Below, in pieces: positions 1 to 5,028 of a stretch of 6,379 nucleotides of DNA. Position 1 is the first letter of the stretch; every line of letters begins with the position of its first letter. Source of the DNA: Clostridiales bacterium (GTDB lineage Bacteria; Bacillota; Clostridia; Oscillospirales; Acutalibacteraceae); the NCBI GenBank assembly GCA_012511005.1, contig JAAZGX010000064.1, positions 1 through 6,379 on the forward strand, in the 5' to 3' direction. The position numbers and the translations under genes are program-made. The notes below the pieces were generated by a model. It saw only the letters and a program-made list of their open reading frames with translations. It was not told the origin of the DNA and did no database searches.

Positions 1-402
1 CCGAAAGAGGGCGGAGCAAATCTTTCTGATAAAATAGACGGTTTTAAGGCTATGGTCGTTAAAATTAAAAAGCGTTATCCCAATGCCACACTCTTTGCAA
101 ACACATTAAGGCAGGTTGTTGATGTTAATACGCACCTTTGGGGCGCTGTTATGCTGTTTAATGACGAGTGGCACATAATAGAGCCGCGTGAAATAAAGGT
201 TTTAGACAGAATAGGCGGCGGTGACGGCTTTGTGGGCGGACTGCTTTATTCCACATTAAAAGGCTTTGAGGGCGAAAAACGGCTTCAATTTGCATGGGCA
301 ACGGGTGCTTTAGCCGCTACGGTGCTGACAGATTATGCACAGCCCGTAGACGAGGAGCAGGTATGGAGCATTTGGCAAGGCAACGCAAGAGTAAGACGCT
401 AA
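1..402 (+). CDS. kdgK: PfkB-family carbohydrate kinase, C-terminal part (probable 2-dehydro-3-deoxygluconokinase)
   Basis: The reading frame is open from the first base to the TAA at 400-402, so this is the 3' portion of a gene that begins outside the window; 133 residues are visible, against roughly 310-350 for complete family members. The PfkB C-terminal signature is clear as DRIGGGDGFVGG, with the catalytic-base Asp codon at 223-225; the usual family form is D-T-x-G-A-G-D-x-F. The GGGD variant, together with the upstream segment NTLRQVVDVNTHLWGAVM, resembles Firmicutes KDG kinases, which phosphorylate 2-keto-3-deoxygluconate to KDPG in uronate and pectin catabolism in the cytoplasm. Substrate assignment is inference from motif resemblance; family membership is well supported. 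The internal ATG at 52 is not the true start, because coding-like sequence continues upstream of it. It converges on prfB and shares a terminator with it. Confidence 0.85.
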   Translation, partial: PKEGGANLSDKIDGFKAMVVKIKKRYPNATLFANTLRQVVDVNTHLWGAVMLFNDEWHIIEPREIKVLDRIGGGDGFVGGLLYSTLKGFEGEKRLQFAWATGALAATVLTDYAQPVDEEQVWSIWQGNARVRR

Positions 403-414
403 GAATAAAAATAA

Positions 415-445
415 AAAACAGGTTCTTTTCGTAAGAGCCTGTTTT
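415..445. terminator. bidirectional intrinsic terminator between kinase and prfB
   Basis: The arms at 415-427 and 433-445 pair over 13 bp (core AACAGGTTCTT with AAGAGCCTGTT, one G-U wobble) around a 5-base loop TTCGT. On the minus strand the hairpin is followed by a strong T-rich run (complement of the A-rich 404-418), which fits termination of prfB. On the plus strand it ends in TTTT and then mixed T/A sequence, so it can also end the kinase transcript. It lies 12 bases after the kinase stop and 19 bases beyond the prfB stop. Confidence 0.88.
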
Positions 446-464
446 CATTATTATAGCGGTCGCC

Positions 465-1571
465 CTATTTATTTGCCTGCATTTTTAAGTAGGCATTTAT
501 AAATCCGTCAATATCACCGTCCATAACGGCGTTTATATTTCCGTTTTCAAAGTTTGTGCGGTGGTCCTTTGCGAGTGTGTACGGCATAAAGACATAAGAA
601 CGAATTTGGCTGCCCCAAGCGATTTCCTTTTGGTCGCCTTTAATATCATCAATTTTTTCAAGATGCTCTCTTTCTTTTATTTCAAGAAGCTTTGACTTTA
701 ACATACGCATAGCAACTTCCCTGTTTTGGTGCTGACTTCTTTCAATTTGGCACGCACAGACTATACCCGTTGGAATATGAGTAAGCCGTACGGCAGATGA
801 GGTTTTGTTGACCTTCTGACCGCCCGCGCCGCTTGAGCGGTACACATCCATTTTTATATCATCGGGGTTTATTTCAACTTTAATAGAGTCGTCAATCTCA
901 GGCATAACCTCAAGAGATGCGAAAGAGGTATGCCGTCTGCCGGACGCGTCAAACGGTGATACACGAACTAAACGGTGAATACCCGCTTCACTTTTAAGAA
1001 AGCCGTATGCATTATGCCCCTCAATTAAAATACTTGCTGACTTTAACCCCGCTTCGTCTCCGTCAAGGTAGTCGAGCGTGGAAGCTTTATATCCTTGCCT
1101 TTCCGCCCAGCGGTTATACATGCGAAAAAGCATCTGTGCCCAGTCCTGCGCCTCTGTTCCGCCCGCGCCTGCATGGAATGTAAGTATGGCATTTTTGGCA
1201 TCATATTCTCCTGTTAAAAGGGTAGTCAGCGTCATATTTTCAAGCCTTTTAATAAAATCGTTGACGCCAAGACGGCATTCGTCGAAAAGCGATTCATCAT
1301 TTTCCTCGTTTGCAAGGTCAATAAGCGTGAGCGTATCATCAAAAAGTGATTGCAGACTTTTATATGAGCCGACTTTTGCTTTCATAGCGGATATTTTCTG
1401 AAGCACCTTTTGAGAGTTTTGCAAATCACTCCAAAACTCCTCTTTCATACTTTGTTCTTCAAGGCTTGATATTTCCTTTTCCAAATTAGAAAGTCCCAAT
1501 GCTTGTGCTAAATCAACGAATTGTTCCTGATGTGATAAAAGCTCAAGCCGCAATTCTTCAAATTGAAGCAT
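465..1571 (-). CDS. prfB: peptide chain release factor 2 (RF2), without programmed frameshift
   Basis: RF2 recognises UAA and UGA stop codons in the ribosomal A site and triggers hydrolysis of peptidyl-tRNA. The 368-residue protein is full length. The helical domain 1 is at the N-terminus, the family segment HAGAGGTEAQDW is at about 133-144, the stop-codon-reading SPF tripeptide is at 205-207, and the catalytic GGQ is at 250-252 within SSGAGGQKVN. The C-terminal WGSQIRSYV block near 319-327 is intact. The start ATG at 1569-1571 is preceded by AAAGGA at 7 bases. In most bacteria prfB carries an in-frame UGA near codon 26 inside CUUUGA and needs a +1 frameshift. Here the equivalent place reads GGA CTT TCT AAT (codons 26-29, 1485-1496), so the frame is continuous. 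The stop is TAG. It is transcribed alone, divergently from the PHP operon, and is not followed or preceded by secA in this window. Identification as RF2 rather than RF1 rests on SPF (RF1 has PxT). Confidence 0.98.
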   Translation of the reverse strand: MLQFEELRLELLSHQEQFVDLAQALGLSNLEKEISSLEEQSMKEEFWSDLQNSQKVLQKISAMKAKVGSYKSLQSLFDDTLTLIDLANEENDESLFDECRLGVNDFIKRLENMTLTTLLTGEYDAKNAILTFHAGAGGTEAQDWAQMLFRMYNRWAERQGYKASTLDYLDGDEAGLKSASILIEGHNAYGFLKSEAGIHRLVRVSPFDASGRRHTSFASLEVMPEIDDSIKVEINPDDIKMDVYRSSGAGGQKVNKTSSAVRLTHIPTGIVCACQIERSQHQNREVAMRMLKSKLLEIKEREHLEKIDDIKGDQKEIAWGSQIRSYVFMPYTLAKDHRTNFENGNINAVMDGDIDGFINAYLKMQANK

Positions 1572-1606
1572 ATGTTTTTCCTTTCAATAGCTTGTAGATT
1601 ACATCT

Positions 1607-1635
1607 ATTATATATATTATAACCCTTTATGTAAA
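1607..1635 (-). promoter_or_regulatory. sigma-A-type promoter of prfB
   Basis: Reading the minus strand, TTTACA (1635-1630) is followed after exactly 17 bases by TATAAT (1612-1607). Transcription would start near 1600, giving a leader of about 30 bases before the prfB ATG. A second TATAAT lies a few bases upstream in the same AT-rich run, but I see no equally good -35 at the right distance for it. Confidence 0.75.
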
Positions 1636-1668
1636 GAAAAATTTTTTGATAGATTTTGGCGCAGAGAA

Positions 1669-1697
1669 ACAAGTTGACTTAAACACTTGCAACTTGT
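1669..1697. repeat. inverted repeat overlapping the operon -35 (possible operator)
   Basis: ACAAGTTG at 1669-1676 and its exact complement CAACTTGT at 1690-1697 form 8-bp arms 13 bases apart. The right arm overlaps the last bases of the -35 TTGCAA. The spacing and lack of a T-run argue against a terminator. A repressor site is a reasonable inference, but no regulator gene is visible nearby. Confidence 0.4.
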
Positions 1698-1715
1698 GCT
1701 TGCTTAGAGTATAAT
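1687..1715 (+). promoter_or_regulatory. sigma-A-type promoter of the PHP/unknown/MATE operon
   Basis: TTGCAA at 1687-1692 and a consensus TATAAT at 1710-1715 are separated by 17 bases. The start point would be near 1722, leaving a leader of about 70 bases before the TTG start of the PHP gene. A better-looking TTGACT at 1674-1679 is 30 bases from the -10 and so is not positioned to act with it. The -35 overlaps the inverted repeat at 1669-1697. Confidence 0.7.
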
Positions 1716-1743
1716 AATATTATTACATTAGGGGGCTTTTTGC

Positions 1744-1762
1744 TTTAAAATGATATTTTAAA
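1744..1762. repeat. AT-only inverted repeat in the operon leader
   Basis: TTTAAAAT at 1744-1751 is followed by GAT and the exact complement ATTTTAAA at 1755-1762. It lies about 22-40 bases downstream of the predicted transcription start and before the ribosome binding site. An RNA hairpin made only of A-U pairs would be weak; the DNA could instead be a protein-binding palindrome. It does not match a riboswitch that I know. Confidence 0.35.
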
Positions 1763-1780
1763 CATTTAAGCGTGCGGCGA

Positions 1781-1788
1781 AGGAGAGG
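1781..1788 (+). promoter_or_regulatory. ribosome binding site deciding a TTG start
   Basis: AGGAGAGG at 1781-1788 is the only strong Shine-Dalgarno-like sequence here and lies 9 bases (from AGGAG) before TTG at 1795. There is no ATG or GTG between it and the first conserved residues of the PHP protein, and an in-frame TAA at 1759-1761 blocks an upstream start. Confidence 0.8.
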
Positions 1789-1794
1789 ATAAGT

Positions 1795-2694
1795 TTGTCC
1801 GCAGATTTACATTGTCATACGAGACTGTCTGACGGTTCCTTGGGGATTGAGGATTTAATCACTTTGGCTAAAAAAAGAGGGGTTAAAACATTGGCCATTA
1901 CAGACCACGACTGCCTTGCGGGTTGTGTAAGAGGCAAGATTGTCGGGGATAGAATGGGGGTTAATGTTATCCCGGGAGTAGAGCTTTCAGCTACTGACCC
2001 TATTAACGGGCAGGAGATTCATCTGATAGCTTATAAAAGTGATTTTCCGGACAGGCTTGAAGGGCTTTGCCGGCGCAACTCTATTGCAAGAAAACGGGCA
2101 TCACATATTATGATGCTCAAGGTTGCACAGCTTTTTCCCATAACTACTGATTTAGTCGTAAAATGCATGTCCGGCTCAACGAACATTTATAAGCAGCATA
2201 TTATGCACGCGCTTATGGAAAGTGGATTTACAGACAGGATTTACGGCGAGCTGTACGAAAGAATACTTTCTGAAGACAGCAAGATGAATATACTTACAAA
2301 ACCGAAGTTTGAAGATGTAGGCAAGGTTTTAGAAGCTATTCAAGATGCGGGCGGTATAGCCGTATTGGCGCATCCAAACCGCTATAAAAATAAAGAGCTT
2401 ATACCACAGCTCGTTTCACTCGGACTTGACGGAATTGAGGCTTATCTTCCTGAAATATCGGACGAAGAAAGAGAAAAGCTATTAAAACAGGCAAAAAAGC
2501 ACAAGCTACTCGTAACGGGCGGCTCAAATTTCAAAGGCTTTTACAACGAGTATATTATTACGCTCGGTGAATACGAAATCCCGAAAGAGTGTGTGCAGGA
2601 GCTTATTTCATATAAAACGAAAAAGAAAAAGCTTCAAAAAAAGACGGATTTGATGAAAACCTCAAAACAAGGGGAGGAAACTGCAAAAGAGTAG
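1795..2694 (+). CDS. PHP-domain phosphoesterase-like protein with degenerate last metal motif
   Basis: The 299-residue protein shows the polymerase-and-histidinol-phosphatase (PHP) fold motifs in order: DLHCHTRLSDG (4-14), ITDHD (35-39, with His38), GVELS (61-65), EIHLIAY (74-80), H135 in the place of the RxHxA segment, and AHPNRY (192-197). The order and spacing resemble RNase AM/YciV and 3',5'-nucleoside bisphosphate phosphatases, cytoplasmic metal-dependent phosphoesterases. The closing motif, normally GSDFH with two metal ligands, reads GSNFK here (244-247; Asn245, Lys247). Activity may therefore be altered or lost. The last 25-30 residues are a Lys-rich, low-complexity tail. Translation starts at TTG, where the first HxH begins at residue 6, so nothing upstream is needed. 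It is the first gene of a three-gene operon, with 18 bases to the next ATG. The specific substrate cannot be told from sequence; a PHP-fold identity is secure. Confidence 0.9.
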   Translation: MSADLHCHTRLSDGSLGIEDLITLAKKRGVKTLAITDHDCLAGCVRGKIVGDRMGVNVIPGVELSATDPINGQEIHLIAYKSDFPDRLEGLCRRNSIARKRASHIMMLKVAQLFPITTDLVVKCMSGSTNIYKQHIMHALMESGFTDRIYGELYERILSEDSKMNILTKPKFEDVGKVLEAIQDAGGIAVLAHPNRYKNKELIPQLVSLGLDGIEAYLPEISDEEREKLLKQAKKHKLLVTGGSNFKGFYNEYIITLGEYEIPKECVQELISYKTKKKKLQKKTDLMKTSKQGEETAKE

Positions 2695-2712
2695 ACGCAA
2701 AGGGAGGGAACT

Positions 2713-3264
2713 ATGAAAAACGAGAATGACGGCGACATTAAAATCTTCGGTAAAGAGCAAAACGAGCATGAAGACGAGCTGTTATTTATTGAAGAAATGA
2801 ACAATCAAAGGAAAAGCGGCAATTTAGAGCGTGCAAAGCAGCTTGGAAAAGAATTGGCAGAGCTTTTTATAGAACCTTCGTCAGATGAGAATTTAGAGCT
2901 TTCGGGCTACGGTAAAAACAGAGGGCTGCTTTATCACATAAAAGAGCTAAAAACATTTACGGTACTCAGCACTCTACAAAATTTGCAAAACCGTTTTTTA
3001 TGGGAAACTGCTGTCAGCGCATTTTATGACAGGCTTATAAAAAGATATCCGGAGTTTTATGAGCGAGTTTCCGGCGGTACTGCATTTAGTTTTTACCGTA
3101 TAGACTTAAAAAGCGGCAGCGATGTAACAGCTAAAATAGGCAGGTCTTTTGCTATGATTTGCGGCAATGAAGAGGACAGCATACTACAATCTATCGGTGA
3201 GAATGTTTATAAAAAATCCCGTAAGGAGATTAACAGTATAATAGAAGAATTAGAGTTTGTATAA
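2713..3264 (+). CDS. conserved-looking hypothetical protein, operon middle gene
   Basis: I do not recognise a named family. The 183-residue product starts at ATG 2713 behind a strong GGGAGGG ribosome binding site and ends in TAA at 3262-3264. It has no signal peptide or membrane segment and begins with an acidic, charged stretch (about 1-60) rich in Glu, Lys and Asn that should be helical. A more structured, aromatic part follows, with LWETAVSAFYDRL around 95-107, a PEFYERVSGG segment, then SFYRIDL and a C-terminal helix rich in Lys and Glu. One cysteine is present (in AMICGNEED). The pattern of aromatic and hydrophobic residues looks like a genuine folded protein. I have an impression of similar hypothetical proteins in Ruminococcaceae, without known function. 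Its stop codon overlaps the MATE start by one base (TAATG), so the two are probably translationally coupled. A cytoplasmic role linked to the PHP protein or the exporter is inference. Confidence 0.85.
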   Translation: MKNENDGDIKIFGKEQNEHEDELLFIEEMNNQRKSGNLERAKQLGKELAELFIEPSSDENLELSGYGKNRGLLYHIKELKTFTVLSTLQNLQNRFLWETAVSAFYDRLIKRYPEFYERVSGGTAFSFYRIDLKSGSDVTAKIGRSFAMICGNEEDSILQSIGENVYKKSRKEINSIIEELEFV

Positions 3265-4628
3265 TGAAAGAGAAAAATAGAATTTTTGTTAAAGACAGGG
3301 CGTTTTACAAGTTGTTCTTTTCAATGACTTTTGTAATCGCCCTGCAAAATGTTATTACATACGGCGTAAATTTCGCGGACAATGTTATGATAGGCAATTA
3401 CAGTGAAATATCACTTAGCGGTGTTTCACTCGTAAATCAGATACAATTTTTACTTCAAACGGTGGCAATAGGCTTTGCTAACGGGCTTGTAGTTATTGCC
3501 GCGCAGTATTGGGGAAAAAAAGAGATACTTCCTATAAAGCGTCTTTTTTCAGTAGTTTTGAGTTTAGGTATAATAGCGGGAATTGGTTTTACGGCACTTG
3601 GGGTACTCCTGCCGCAAAAAACGCTGTTTCTTCTTACGAATGACAGCGCAATAGTAACAGAAGGTGCGCTTTATTTCAGAATTGTTGCTGTTTCATACAT
3701 CTTTTTCGTAATATCAAGCTTAATAGTCGGCTTATTACGAAGTGTGGAAGCGGTAAAAGTCGGTTTTTATATGTCCTTTTGTGCACTGTTTTTCAATATA
3801 GGGCTAAACTATTGCCTTATTTTCGGAAAATTCGGATTTCCCGAAATGGGGATTGAGGGTGCGGCTATTGCGACTTTAATAGCAAGAATAGTAGAGTTTA
3901 TTATAGCTATATACTACCTTTTCTTTAGGGATAACAAGCTAAAAATAAAAATTAAAGAGCTGTTTGTATTTGAGCGAAAACTCTTTAAGGATTATATGAA
4001 ATCAGGCTTCCCGCTTGAAGTGTCCTCGGCGTCTTGGGGCATAGCAATGCTTTTACAAACGGCGATAATAGGAAGACTTGGGCAGTCTGCTATTGCCGCC
4101 TCTGCTATTGCTACTACGATTTTCCAAGTAATAAGCGTCGTAACATACGGCGGTGCTTCCGCGTCAAGCGTAATTATAGGCAAGGCCGTGGGAGAAAATC
4201 GTTTTGACGATGCAAAGAAGTACGCAAAAACATTCCAGTTTTTATTCCTTGGTATCGGCATATTAAGCTCTGTAACGCTCTTTTTACTCAAAAACCCCAT
4301 AGTATCAATGTACGATATTTCAGGCGAAACAGCAGTTTTAGCCGCCACATTCATAACTATACTCTCAGTAACAATCATAGGCACCTCATACCAAATGCCT
4401 TGCCTTACGGGCATAGTATCAGGCGGCGGTGACACAAAATTTGTTTTCTATAATGACTTGATATTTATGTGGTTTATCGTTCTGCCTTTAGCATACCTTT
4501 CCGCGTTCGTATTTCATTGGAGCGTACCCGTAACATTTTTACTATTAAAATCCGACCAAATTATGAAGTGCTTCGTCGCCGTAATAAAGGTAAACAGGTT
4601 TACATGGATTAAGAAATTGACGCATTAA
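3264..4628 (+). CDS. MATE-family efflux transporter
   Basis: The 454-residue protein is highly hydrophobic throughout, consistent with the 12 transmembrane helices of multidrug and toxic compound extrusion (MATE) proteins, which export cationic drugs or metabolites using a Na+ or H+ gradient across the cytoplasmic membrane. The two-fold repeat is visible: AQYWG at 80-84 at the end of the first conserved block, and its counterpart GKAVGE at 306-311 in the second half. Other family signatures are GIVSGGGDTKF (383-393) and LLKSDQIMK with a following VNRFTWI near the C-terminus. Length is typical. The ATG overlaps the previous stop (TAATG) and has no strong Shine-Dalgarno of its own, so translational coupling to the 183-residue protein is likely. 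No GC-rich terminator follows before the tRNA. Substrate is unknown; the closest look is to the large clostridial NorM/DinF-type MATE group. Confidence 0.96.
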   Translation: MKEKNRIFVKDRAFYKLFFSMTFVIALQNVITYGVNFADNVMIGNYSEISLSGVSLVNQIQFLLQTVAIGFANGLVVIAAQYWGKKEILPIKRLFSVVLSLGIIAGIGFTALGVLLPQKTLFLLTNDSAIVTEGALYFRIVAVSYIFFVISSLIVGLLRSVEAVKVGFYMSFCALFFNIGLNYCLIFGKFGFPEMGIEGAAIATLIARIVEFIIAIYYLFFRDNKLKIKIKELFVFERKLFKDYMKSGFPLEVSSASWGIAMLLQTAIIGRLGQSAIAASAIATTIFQVISVVTYGGASASSVIIGKAVGENRFDDAKKYAKTFQFLFLGIGILSSVTLFLLKNPIVSMYDISGETAVLAATFITILSVTIIGTSYQMPCLTGIVSGGGDTKFVFYNDLIFMWFIVLPLAYLSAFVFHWSVPVTFLLLKSDQIMKCFVAVIKVNRFTWIKKLTH

Positions 4629-4681
4629 AGCGAAAAATCCAAATAAAACACTAAATACCATAATAATATTAGAAAATAATG

Positions 4682-4710
4682 TTGACACTTATAAATGTCA
4701 ATGTTATAAT
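4682..4710 (+). promoter_or_regulatory. perfect-consensus promoter of tRNA-Leu
   Basis: TTGACA at 4682-4687, a 17-base spacer and TATAAT at 4705-4710 match the sigma-A consensus at all twelve positions. Transcription would begin about 4717, five bases before the mature tRNA 5' end, as expected for a stable RNA gene. Confidence 0.92.
4683..4700. repeat. 18-bp imperfect palindrome over the tRNA -35 and spacer
   Basis: TGACACTTATAAATGTCA reads as TGACA / TGTCA arms around a central TTATAA; 16 of 18 positions are symmetric. It begins inside the -35 hexamer. It could be a regulator site or chance from the AT-rich spacer. Confidence 0.4.
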
Positions 4711-4721
4711 AACAAGGCCGT

Positions 4722-4805
4722 GCGAGAGTGGCGGAATCGGCAGACGCGCACGTTTGAGGGGCGTGTGGTAATCCCGTACGGGTTCAAGTCCCGTCTCTCG
4801 CACCA
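4722..4805 (+). tRNA. tRNA-Leu (anticodon GAG)
   Basis: The acceptor stem GCGAGAG (4722-4728) pairs with CTCTCGC (4795-4801), followed by discriminator A and encoded CCA (4803-4805). The D stem is GCG/CGC (4731-4733, 4745-4747) with GG at 4739-4740. The anticodon stem CACGT/GCGTG (4749-4753, 4761-4765; one U-G pair) encloses the loop TTGAGGG with anticodon GAG at 4756-4758, reading CUC and CUU. The T arm is ACGGG-TTCAAGT-CCCGT (4778-4794). The 12-base variable arm (4766-4777) makes this a class II tRNA, although it is short for leucine with only a GG/CC core. A73 also fits leucine identity. Confidence 0.97.
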
Positions 4806-4844
4806 AAAAGAAAAAGGCGCACGATAGTGCGGCTTTTTCTTTTT
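4805..4844 (+). terminator. intrinsic terminator of tRNA-Leu
   Basis: The arms at 4805-4822 and 4827-4844 pair over 18 positions around the loop GATA, with a single G-G mismatch (4817/4832). The GC-rich core is next to the loop and the lower stem is A-run against T-run, so the T-tract is built into the right arm. The left arm starts at the final A of the encoded CCA end. Confidence 0.9.
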
Positions 4845-4960
4845 GTACTCTTCCCTCTTTGTGAAGCATATCGGCAACCTCGGTCTTTATTATTAAAATA
4901 GACTACTTTATACGATATGAATTAACAAATCTGTGCTATTAAATAATACCGTAATATATG

Positions 4961-4989
4961 TTGAATTAAATTTATTTCAATGATATAAT
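4961..4989 (+). promoter_or_regulatory. sigma-A-type promoter of the Gfo/Idh/MocA oxidoreductase
   Basis: TTGAAT at 4961-4966 and TATAAT at 4984-4989 are separated by exactly 17 bases. The start would be about 4996, giving a leader of about 33 bases. The -10 lies between the two copies of an 11-bp direct repeat. Confidence 0.75.
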
Positions 4990-4998
4990 TTCAATGAT
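4974..4998. repeat. 11-bp direct repeat flanking the -10 (possible operator)
   Basis: ATTTCAATGAT occurs at 4974-4984 and again at 4988-4998, exact copies with a 14-bp period. They bracket the TATAAT and run to the predicted start point, a position where a bound protein would block RNA polymerase. The function is inferred from position only. Confidence 0.5.
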
Positions 4999-5028
4999 TT
5001 AAAAAATATCTGTTTTTGGAGGGATAGT

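Noticed and set aside
52..402. Kinase-like gene starting at ATG 52
   Set aside because: The frame continues open and protein-like to base 1, and the product would be far too short; it is the end of a longer gene.
1078..1401. 107-residue open frame on the plus strand inside prfB
   Set aside because: It is fully antisense to the well-conserved RF2 coding sequence, Ser-rich and without an RBS.
1674..1715. TTGACT at 1674 as the -35 for the PHP operon
   Set aside because: It is 30 bases from the TATAAT at 1710; TTGCAA at 1687 has the correct 17-base spacing.
3992..4435. 147-residue minus-strand open frame inside the MATE gene
   Set aside because: It is the complement of conserved MATE helices with no independent start signals.
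4669..4869. Minus-strand open frame containing RETGLEPVRDYHTPLKRARL
   Set aside because: It runs antisense through tRNA-Leu and its terminator; peptides of this kind are a familiar artefact of translating the complement of leucine tRNA genes.
4867..4919. CATATCG ... CGATATG inverted repeat between tRNA-Leu and the oxidoreductase
   Set aside because: Only 7 bp with a 39-base gap in AT-rich DNA, not on a promoter; expected by chance.
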